Assembly: GCA_025459035.1 (NCBI GenBank)
Contig: JALORJ010000132.1
Location: 1 to 7,176, forward strand
Direction: 5' to 3'
DNA length: 7,176 bases
Origin: Burkholderiales bacterium
Lineage (GTDB): Bacteria; Pseudomonadota; Gammaproteobacteria; Burkholderiales; Ga0077523
Shown: piece after piece, positions 1 to 5,359 of the stretch
Position numbering within the stretch: the first letter of the stretch is position 1
Layout: each line of letters begins with the position of its first letter
Notes under the pieces: generated by a model
Seen by the model: the letters and a program-made list of their open reading frames with translations, nothing else
The model's database searches: none
Told to the model about the DNA's origin: nothing
Translations under genes and position numbers: made by a program

Positions 1-107
1 TCGTCCGACATGTAGTTGTTCCAGTTGTACAGGTGCAGCACGTCCTCGGCGCGGGCCACGGGCAGGACGGCGGCGAGCAGGGCGACGGCGGCGAGCAGCT
101 TCTTCAT
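1..107 (-). CDS. Polyamine ABC transporter periplasmic binding protein (PotF/PotD-like), N-terminal part only
   Basis: Only the first 35 codons are in the window; the gene runs off the left edge. The start at 107 gives a clear signal peptide: two Lys after Met, a hydrophobic Leu/Ala/Val core, and a likely signal peptidase cut after Ala-Arg-Ala (residue 20). The mature protein begins EDVLHLYNWNNYMSD, matching the start of the polyamine-binding proteins PotF, PotD and SpuD, which carry a Tyr-Asn-Trp-x-x-Tyr motif just after the signal peptide; the family uses aromatic residues to hold the amine. A GAGG ribosome binding site lies 7 bases before the ATG. It starts 54 bases after the potI stop, with no visible terminator between, so it is probably the last gene of the potGHI operon. 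Whether it prefers putrescine or spermidine cannot be told from this fragment. Confidence 0.85.
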   Translation of the reverse strand, partial: MKKLLAAVALLAAVLPVARAEDVLHLYNWNNYMSD

Positions 108-161
108 GCGGGAGCCTCGGATGGAAAGGAACGGCGGGCCGGCGGGACGCACCGGACAGGG

Positions 162-944
162 TCACTCGCCGCGCAGGGCGCCGGGCGACACCCGGGCGGC
201 GACGACGATCAGCAGCAACGTGAGCAGCATCAGCAGCGTCGACACGGCATTGACCTCGGGGGTCACCGCGATCTTGATCATCGAGTAGATCTGCAGCGGC
301 AGCGTGGTGGCGTCGACGCCGGCGACGAAGAACGTGATGACGAAGTCGTCGATCGACAGCGTGAACGCCATCAGCGCACCGGCGATGACGCCCGGCATGA
401 TGAGCGGCAGGGTGACCAGCCGGAACGCGCGCCACGGGCTCGCGCCCAGATCGCGGGCGGCCTCGGTCAGCGACTCGTCCATGCCGGCCAGCCGCGAGCG
501 CACGACGATCGCGACGAAGCCGACGCAGAACGCCACGTGCGCGAGCGTGATCGACACGAGCCCCAGCGACACGTTGCAGACGACGAAGAACAGCAGCAGG
601 CTGACTCCCGTGAGGATCTCGGGGATCGCGATCGGAGTCACCACGAGGATCGGCAGCAGCCGCAGCCGCCAGCGGTGCATCGCGTAGCCGGCGAGCGTGC
701 CGAGCACCGTGGCGATGGCGCTCGACACCACGCCGATCAGCAGCGAGTTGCCGGCGGCCGCAAGCATCTGCTCGTCGGCGAACAGCACCTCGTACCAGTG
801 CCACGTGAAGCCGACCCACTCGGCGTTCAGACGCGAGTCGTTGAACGAGTAGGCGATGACGATCAGCAGCGGCACGTACAGGAAGACGTAGCCGAAGATC
901 GCGAAGCCGACCGCGAGACGGCCGATGCCGCGGGCGGGCGTCAT
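162..944 (-). CDS. potI: Polyamine ABC transporter permease, PotI/PotC type
   Basis: A 260-residue inner-membrane permease, one of the two channel subunits of a putrescine/spermidine importer. Hydrophobic segments lie near residues 11-31, 66-88, 97-121, 131-149, 183-207 and 235-251, giving the usual six helices. The cytoplasmic EAA loop that docks on the ATPase is present at about 160-185 (EAARDLGASPWRAF, then LPLIMPGV). Stretches such as YSFNDSRL, AFTLSIDDFVITFFVAG and TTLPLQIYSMIK are typical of PotI/PotC. The start at 944 is chosen because its ATG overlaps the potH TGA in an ATGA junction, implying translational coupling; the frame stays open further upstream to 1433, but that part lies antiparallel to nothing known and inside potH in another frame, with Arg/Ala-rich shadow composition. 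Length fits the family. Assignment to the polyamine group is firm; potI versus potC is a naming choice. Confidence 0.93.
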   Translation of the reverse strand: MTPARGIGRLAVGFAIFGYVFLYVPLLIVIAYSFNDSRLNAEWVGFTWHWYEVLFADEQMLAAAGNSLLIGVVSSAIATVLGTLAGYAMHRWRLRLLPILVVTPIAIPEILTGVSLLLFFVVCNVSLGLVSITLAHVAFCVGFVAIVVRSRLAGMDESLTEAARDLGASPWRAFRLVTLPLIMPGVIAGALMAFTLSIDDFVITFFVAGVDATTLPLQIYSMIKIAVTPEVNAVSTLLMLLTLLLIVVAARVSPGALRGE

Positions 945-1822
945 TGCGGCCGCCGGCGCGCGAACCACGCCGCGAGCCCGGCGGCAGCGATCGCGATCGC
1001 GGTCAGCACGATCGACAGCGTGCCGCCGAACGGCCAGTCGCGGCTGTCGAGGAACTGCTGCTTGATCAGGTTGCCGATCAGGATGCTGTCGGTGCCGCCG
1101 AGGATGTCCGGGATCGCGAAGATGCCGAGCGCCGGGATGAAGACGAGCGCGGCGCCGGCGTAGACCCCCGGCAGCGACAGCGGAAAGGTCACGCGCCAGA
1201 AGCGCGCCCAGCCGCGTGCCCCGAGGTCCTGCGCGGCGTCGAGCAGCGCCGGGTCGTGCTTCTCGAGGTTGGCGTACAGCGGCAGCACCATGAACGGCAG
1301 GTGCACGTAGACCAGCCCGATCAGCACCGCGATCGGCGAGAACAGCAGCGGCACGGGGCCGGCGCCGAACAGCGCGAGCAGGCCGTTGAAGCCGCGCGCG
1401 AACGCCGACTGCGGCCCGAGGATGATCATCCACGCGTACACGCGGATCAGGAAGTTGCTCCAGAACGGCAGGATGACGAGCAGGACCAGCAGGTCACGCC
1501 ACTTCTTCGGGCTGCGCGCGATCGTGAGCGCGAGCGGGTACGCGAGCGCGAGGCAGGCGACCGTGGTGACGCCGGCATAGACGAAGGACTTGCCGAACAG
1601 CTCGAGGTAGATCGGATCGCCGAAGAAGCGCTGGTAGCTCTCCAGCGTGAGTCCCGCGAGTTCGTCCGGATCGCCGCTGCCGAACAGCGGTGCGAGGCCG
1701 CCGTAGTCGCCGGCGTAGCGGAACGACGCGACCACCATGATCAGCGTCGGAATCGCGAAGAAGAGCAGCAGGTAGACCAGCGGCGGACCGGTGACCAGCC
1801 ACTTCTGCGCGCGCGGCGACAT
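941..1822 (-). CDS. potH: Polyamine ABC transporter permease, PotH/PotB type
   Basis: A 293-residue inner-membrane permease, partner of PotI in the importer channel. Helices are visible at about 12-32, 80-102, 111-135, 160-182, 218-238 and 267-287. The EAA loop is at about 195-220 (DAAQDLGARGWARFWRV, then PLSLPGV). Blocks such as LVILPFWSNFLIRVYAWM, YVHLPFMVLPLYANL and ILGGTDSILIGNLI are characteristic of PotH. The start at 1822 gives a short basic N-terminus (SPRAQK) before the first helix; the ribosome binding site is weak (AGGG about 13 bases upstream). It begins 68 bases after the potG stop, a gap with no sign of a promoter, and its TGA overlaps the potI ATG. The sequence looks complete with no missing family feature. 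The product is secure; the symbol follows the potFGHI naming. Confidence 0.93.
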   Translation of the reverse strand: MSPRAQKWLVTGPPLVYLLLFFAIPTLIMVVASFRYAGDYGGLAPLFGSGDPDELAGLTLESYQRFFGDPIYLELFGKSFVYAGVTTVACLALAYPLALTIARSPKKWRDLLVLLVILPFWSNFLIRVYAWMIILGPQSAFARGFNGLLALFGAGPVPLLFSPIAVLIGLVYVHLPFMVLPLYANLEKHDPALLDAAQDLGARGWARFWRVTFPLSLPGVYAGAALVFIPALGIFAIPDILGGTDSILIGNLIKQQFLDSRDWPFGGTLSIVLTAIAIAAAGLAAWFARRRPQ

Positions 1823-1890
1823 GGCGACGGCGGCCCTAGCCGACGCAGTCGAGACGCGCGAGGACGGCGTCGCCGATGCGATGCACCGCC

Positions 1891-2985
1891 TCAGTCCTCG
1901 AGGAAGTGGCCGGCGTCGTCGCGCCAGCCGACCTGCACCGCGTCACCGGGCTCGAAGAACTTCGACGACCGGCCCACCGCGTTGTTCGGCAGCATCACTT
2001 CGAGCCGGCGCCCGCCGTCGACCTCGACGATGTAGAGCGTGACATCGCCGGTGTAGAGGTAGTCGAACACCTTGCCGGCGAAGCGGTTGGTGCAGTCGGC
2101 GGCCGTCAGCTCGCGCGCGATCGACACCTTCTCGGGGCGCAGCGCCAGCGTGCCGCGCTGACCGGTGCGGCCCTTCGCGGTGTCGGGGCCGGTGGCGCGC
2201 ACACCGCCCAGCCCGTCGACGTCGAGCTGCAGGGTCGCGTCGCCGCTCGACTGCACCGTGCAGTCGAGCAGGTTGCACTCGCCGATGAAGTCGGCGACGA
2301 AGCGGCTGCGCGGCGCGCTGTAGATGGTCTGCGGCTGGTCGAGCTGCTCGACGCGCCCCTTGTTCATCACGGCGATGCGGTGCGACAGCGCGAGCGCTTC
2401 TTCCTGGTCGTGCGTCACGTACACGAAGGTGACGCCGATCTCCTTCTGCAGCGTGATCAGCTCGAGCTGCATCTTCTCGCGCAGCTTGGCGTCGAGCGCC
2501 GCGAGCGGTTCGTCGAGCAGCAGCAGCTTCGGGCGGTTGACCAGCGCGCGCGCGAGCGCCACGCGCTGGCGCTGCCCGCCCGAGAGCTCGTGCGGGAAGC
2601 GCCGGTCCATGCCGACCAGGGACACGTCGTCCAGCGCCTCCTGCACCCGCGGCGCGACATCGGCCGCCGGGCAGCCCGCCATGCGCAGCGGAAACGCGAT
2701 GTTCTGCGCGACCGTCATGTGCGGGAACAGCGCGTAGCTCTGGAACACCGTGTGGACGTTGCGCTCCTCGGGCGGCACGCCGGTCATGTCGCGGCCGTCG
2801 AGCTCGATGCGCCCGCTGTCGGGCTGGTCGAAGCCCGCGATCATGCGCAGCAGCGTGGTCTTGCCGCAGCCGGACGGACCGAGCAGCGTGAAGAACTCGC
2901 CGGCGTCGATCGACAGCGACACGGCATCCACCGCGACGAAGTCGCCGAAACGCCGGGTGACGTCGCGAATCTCGAGCAGGGCCAT
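1891..2985 (-). CDS. potG: Polyamine ABC transporter ATP-binding protein, PotG/PotA type
   Basis: A 364-residue cytoplasmic ATPase that powers polyamine import. The nucleotide-binding domain is complete: Walker A GPSGCGKTT at 36-44, Q-loop glutamine at 82 in VFQSYALFPHMT, signature LSGGQRQR at 134-141, Walker B LLLLDEP at 154-160, D-loop ALD at 163-165 and H-loop histidine 192 in THDQEEA. A C-terminal TOBE-type regulatory domain spans roughly 276-360, with ALRPEKVSI and a DYLYTGDVTLYIVEV strand that resembles PotG more than PotA. Total length matches PotG and PotA. The start at 2985 puts MALLEIRDVTRRFG right at the usual family beginning, but no good Shine-Dalgarno is visible before it (the upstream bases are mostly C and G), so initiation may be weak or leaderless-like. 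It is the first gene of the pot cluster, 191 bases after the preceding porin. Confidence 0.94.
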   Translation of the reverse strand: MALLEIRDVTRRFGDFVAVDAVSLSIDAGEFFTLLGPSGCGKTTLLRMIAGFDQPDSGRIELDGRDMTGVPPEERNVHTVFQSYALFPHMTVAQNIAFPLRMAGCPAADVAPRVQEALDDVSLVGMDRRFPHELSGGQRQRVALARALVNRPKLLLLDEPLAALDAKLREKMQLELITLQKEIGVTFVYVTHDQEEALALSHRIAVMNKGRVEQLDQPQTIYSAPRSRFVADFIGECNLLDCTVQSSGDATLQLDVDGLGGVRATGPDTAKGRTGQRGTLALRPEKVSIARELTAADCTNRFAGKVFDYLYTGDVTLYIVEVDGGRRLEVMLPNNAVGRSSKFFEPGDAVQVGWRDDAGHFLED

Positions 2986-3075
2986 CCGGGCGGCGGCGGA
3001 ATGCGGTCGGGCGAAGGGACGAGGAGACGCCGCGCGACCGGGCGGCTTGCGGATTGCGGTGCAGCAACGCGATCG

Positions 3076-3081
3076 AGTGTA
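3076..3081 (-). promoter_or_regulatory. Weak candidate -10 box for the pot operon
   Basis: In the 191-base spacer between porin and potG, the minus strand holds TACACT, a 4/6 match to TATAAT with the key first, second and last bases. It sits about 90 bases before the potG ATG. No convincing -35 box is found 16-18 bases upstream (the bases there are GCCGGG), so this would need an activator or may be chance. The rest of the spacer is GC-rich and shows no other candidate. Confidence 0.25.
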
Positions 3082-3142
3082 GCGCAGGGTCCGCCGATCC
3101 CGGCACCGGCAATCCGATGCAAATCAACCGGTTCGCGTTGGC

Positions 3143-3174
3143 GGTCGGCGAAGCAGGGCCGCGCCCTGCCGACC
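3143..3174 (-). terminator. Hairpin just after the porin stop, possible terminator
   Basis: Three bases past the TGA of the 3177-4925 porin the transcript can fold into a two-part hairpin: an outer 6-bp stem (3143-3148 ggtcgg with 3169-3174 ccgacc) and an inner stem (3154-3158 caggg with 3164-3168 ccctg) around a 5-base loop, with a 5-base bulge on one side. An alternative fold uses a 6-bp inner stem including 3153 and 3169. Downstream there is no run of U, only scattered T (TTGATTT near 3121-3127), so this could be an imperfect intrinsic terminator or merely a 3'-end stabilising structure. Position supports a transcript boundary between porin and pot genes. Confidence 0.4.
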
Positions 3175-3176
3175 GG

Positions 3177-4925
3177 TCAGTAGTTGATCTGCAACTGCAG
3201 CCGGAACACGTCGCTCGAGAACTGCGCGTACGGGAAGCGCGTGGTGTCGTTGCGGTTGTACGACTGGTAGACCGCGGTCAGTTCCGTCGACGGGTTCGGC
3301 TGCCACTCGACGCCGAATTCCCAGTCGTTGGTCGTGGTCGCGGGCGCGTTGGGCTGCGACTTCAGCGCGCCGTCGTAGAGCTGCCAGCGCACGAACGGGA
3401 TCCAGATGCCGGTGCCCTTCAGGTTGGCGGTGCGATACATCATCTGCACGTAGCCGCCCTGCAGCGAGTGCGCCTCGATGCCCGAACGGTCGGCATTGAG
3501 CTGCGGGCCGGTACCCCAGTTCCACTCCATCTGCACGCCGAACGGCTGCGGGTACCACACCGTGGTGATGCCGACGCGTTCGTCCTTGATGCCGCCGCTG
3601 CCGTTGTACCGCCCGACCGGCAGCCCGGGAACGCGTCCGTCGGTGGTCGGCGTGAACATGCCGGTGTACGCCTGCAGGCTCGCCTCGACGATCTGGCCGC
3701 TCTTCAGCGTCCACGGGTAGGTCACGCGCGCGACCTTGTGAAAGCCGTCGTTGGCCTCGCCGCGATTGGCGCCCTGCCCGTTGTACAGACCGAAGGCCAG
3801 CAGGCCGTAGTCGCCCGAGCCTTTCAGGCCGTTGCGCACGAGGTCGCGAAGCGTGTCGCGCACGTGCGTCGGCGCCCAGTAGAAGAAGGCCCCGAGGTCA
3901 CGTTCGTCGCGGCAGCAGCTGTTCATGCTGTCGGCCCGGTCGAGCGCCAGCCGCTGCGAGCTGGACTGCATGTTCTCGAAGCCGTACGGGATCTTCGACT
4001 GGCCGACGCGCAGGCGGTACTCCTTCTTCTTGTCGAAGAAGATGTCGCCGTAGAAGTCGCGCAGCTGACCGACGAAGTTCGTGTCGCCCGCGGTACTCGC
4101 GAAGTCGGGCTGGATGTAGACCGCGAGGTGCTCGCTCACTTCGCCGGACAGGATGATCCGGCCTCGGCGCATGAACAGCCCGCGGTCCTCGCCGACCGAG
4201 CCGTCGTTCCACAGACGGATGTCTTCGTCACCCGAGACCACGTCGTTGAACCGGAACTGCGCGTAGCCGCGGATGCTGAGGTTGTCGTACCACTTCTTCG
4301 GCGCGTTTGCCGCGGCGGCGGGCTTGGCGGCCGGCGGGATCGCCGACAACCGCTCCAGACGTTCCTCGAGGTCGCGCTGGCGCGCCTCGACCCGGCGCAG
4401 TTCCTCGGTCGTGGCGTCGACGGGCGGACGGGCAGCGGCCGTGGGGGCTGCGGATGCCGGGGCGCCCGCCGCGACGGCGGCGGCGGGTGCCGCAGGCGTC
4501 GGTGCGGCGGCGCTCGGTGCCGCGGGCCGCGGTACGTCCGGTGCGGCGGTCGCGGGAGCGGCAGCCGACGACCCGGGAGCGCTCGGGGCTGCGGGCCCAG
4601 CGAGCGTCGCCGGTTCGGCCCCAGCCGTGGCAGCGGGCGCCGCAGGCGCCGCTTCCGGTACCGGGGCCGAAGGGGTCGACGCCGGCTCGGCGGGCGCGGC
4701 ACCCGCCGCCGACGGGGCGGCGTCCGCGCGTGCGGCCGTCGTGTCGCGGCGATAGACACCCAGGCGCACACGTCCCGGGCCGGGTTCGGCGAACAGCTGC
4801 TTGGTCGTCAGGTCGACGTACAGCTCGAGCGCGTCGAGGTCGTCGGCGGCGATCGCCGGGGCCCCGGGACCGGACAGGCACAGCACCACGCACAGCGCGG
4901 CGAGGACACGACGCGACCACGGCAT
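3177..4925 (-). CDS. OprO/OprP-like outer-membrane porin with Ala/Pro linker and coiled coil
   Basis: A 582-residue outer-membrane channel of the phosphate-selective porin O/P family. In order: signal peptide 1-26 or 27 (MPWSRR, hydrophobic core, cut after Ala-Ile-Ala); a short region 28-62 containing ELYVDLTTKQLFAEPGPGR; an Ala/Pro-rich linker about 63-169; a charged heptad-like helix 172-196 (EELRRVEARQRDLEERLERL); then the barrel from about 212, with family blocks IRGYAQFRFND, LFMRRGRIILSG, VGQSKIPYGFENMQSSSQR, NERDLG-like DERDLGAFFYWAP and LLAFGLYNGQGAN. It ends LQLQINY, an alternating strand with a C-terminal aromatic as needed for barrel assembly. The start at 4925 is chosen for the signal peptide and a GGAG 10 bases upstream; the frame stays open to 5171 but those 82 codons look non-coding. 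Odd: adjacent cysteines 337-338, rare in porins. Known OprP carries phosphate and OprO polyphosphate; the true substrate here is unknown. Confidence 0.88.
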   Translation of the reverse strand: MPWSRRVLAALCVVLCLSGPGAPAIAADDLDALELYVDLTTKQLFAEPGPGRVRLGVYRRDTTAARADAAPSAAGAAPAEPASTPSAPVPEAAPAAPAATAGAEPATLAGPAAPSAPGSSAAAPATAAPDVPRPAAPSAAAPTPAAPAAAVAAGAPASAAPTAAARPPVDATTEELRRVEARQRDLEERLERLSAIPPAAKPAAAANAPKKWYDNLSIRGYAQFRFNDVVSGDEDIRLWNDGSVGEDRGLFMRRGRIILSGEVSEHLAVYIQPDFASTAGDTNFVGQLRDFYGDIFFDKKKEYRLRVGQSKIPYGFENMQSSSQRLALDRADSMNSCCRDERDLGAFFYWAPTHVRDTLRDLVRNGLKGSGDYGLLAFGLYNGQGANRGEANDGFHKVARVTYPWTLKSGQIVEASLQAYTGMFTPTTDGRVPGLPVGRYNGSGGIKDERVGITTVWYPQPFGVQMEWNWGTGPQLNADRSGIEAHSLQGGYVQMMYRTANLKGTGIWIPFVRWQLYDGALKSQPNAPATTTNDWEFGVEWQPNPSTELTAVYQSYNRNDTTRFPYAQFSSDVFRLQLQINY

Positions 4926-5115
4926 CGAACAGGCACTCCGGACACGGACGGCGGCGAACCGGGGCGGTGCGGCAACGTCCCCCGCCCGGCGCCGTGAAGG
5001 ACAGGGCTGCTGCGGATGCGGTCGACCCTCGAGACCCTCGCGGCGGACCACTTGCGGCAGGCAACCACGCTCGCGGAATGGCGAAGCGCAGCGGGCGCGA
5101 TGGTCGTTGGGTTTT

Positions 5116-5133
5116 GTGACCAGTTCATGACAG
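5116..5133 (-). promoter_or_regulatory. Candidate Pho box (PhoB site) upstream of the 3177-4925 porin
   Basis: The minus strand reads CTGTCATGAACTGGTCAC. Against the enterobacterial Pho-box pattern CTGTCATAAATCTGTCAC it matches 14 of 18 positions, including a perfect first half-site and GTCAC in the second at the right 11-base spacing. Ten bases downstream lies GACCAT (5100-5105), a 3/6 match to a -10 box, and that distance is what PhoB-activated promoters use because PhoB replaces the -35 contact. The region is visibly less GC-rich than its surroundings. Porins of this family are known PhoB targets in Pseudomonas, so the context fits. Binding itself is inferred, and the -10 is weak. Confidence 0.5.
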
Positions 5134-5171
5134 ATACCCGCTGCTATTGGTCCGGTTGTGCCATCCGACAC

Positions 5172-5185
5172 GACGCGTACGCGTC
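5172..5185. repeat. 14-bp perfect palindrome GACGCGTACGCGTC
   Basis: The sequence reads the same on both strands over 14 bases. It lies about 38 bases upstream of the candidate Pho box, where an operator or activator site could act. A 14-bp palindrome is expected about once by chance in a window of this size and GC content, so function is uncertain. Confidence 0.5.
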
Positions 5186-5216
5186 ACGGAGTCCGGCATC
5201 CCAGTACCTGCGGACC

Positions 5217-5273
5217 GCGGCCTGCCGGCGACGTCGGACCGGCGCACGGCGTCTGCGGCCTGCCCGACGTCGG
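5217..5273. repeat. Imperfect direct repeat with palindromic cores
   Basis: Two copies share gcggcctgcc followed by cgacgtcgg: the first at 5217-5237 has two extra bases (gg) between the halves, the second at 5255-5273 has none. Starts are 38 bases apart. Each copy holds the palindrome cgacgtcg, and the second extends to a perfect 12-bp palindrome, cccgacgtcggg at 5263-5274. The arrangement resembles paired operator sites, but no known regulator is recognised. It may also be a small local duplication. Confidence 0.55.
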
Positions 5274-5359
5274 GAGGTGCCCTGCATCGAGCCAAGCGAC
5301 CGCGCGGCCCGCGCCAGGCCCGGCCGGACCGCCCGCGTCGGCGCCGGCAGTGCCTGCGC

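Larger units (their letters stand above)
4926..5359. other. 434-bp non-coding region between the two porins
   Basis: No convincing gene is present: the open frames here have Arg/Ser/Pro-rich shadow composition and no coding signals. Reading on the minus strand from the upstream porin stop, it holds an imperfect direct repeat with palindromic cores (5217-5273), a 14-bp perfect palindrome (5172-5185), a short less GC-rich stretch with a Pho-box match (5116-5133), and then a leader that would be about 170 bases long before the porin ATG. The leader includes an 8-bp tandem repeat, gaccctcg at 5024-5031 and 5033-5040. No clear intrinsic terminator follows the upstream porin; only GC-rich short stems such as 5302-5314 are seen. 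The layout suggests that the downstream porin has its own promoter. Confidence 0.6.

Noticed and set aside
33..1163. Long plus-strand open frame of 376 codons
   Set aside because: It lies opposite potI and potH, is Arg/Gln/Asp/His-rich with no recognisable domain, and follows from the GC-rich codons of the real genes.
945..1433. N-terminal extension of potI to an upstream ATG at 1433
   Set aside because: The extra 163 codons overlap potH in another frame and are Arg/Ala-rich; the ATG at 944 in the ATGA overlap gives a normal PotI length.
4273..4755. Plus-strand 160-codon Ala/Gly-rich frame
   Set aside because: It is the complement of the Ala/Pro linker of the porin; the repeated GC-rich codons make an Ala/Gly frame on the other strand by default.
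1876..4997. Long plus-strand open frames opposite potG and the 3177-4925 porin
   Set aside because: Low-complexity Arg/Val/His/Gly-rich translations with no family motifs; they overlap two strongly supported minus-strand genes.
5140..5160. TGGCAC resembling a sigma-54 -24 element on the minus strand near 5160
   Set aside because: No TTGC-type -12 element is found at the required spacing.
4926..5171. N-terminal extension of the second porin to an ATG at 5171
   Set aside because: It would bury the clear signal peptide behind 82 residues of non-coding character and would place the Pho-box match inside the gene.
5302..5314. gcgcg/cgcgc stem after the first porin as a terminator
   Set aside because: A 5-bp stem with a 3-base loop and no U run is common by chance in such GC-rich DNA.
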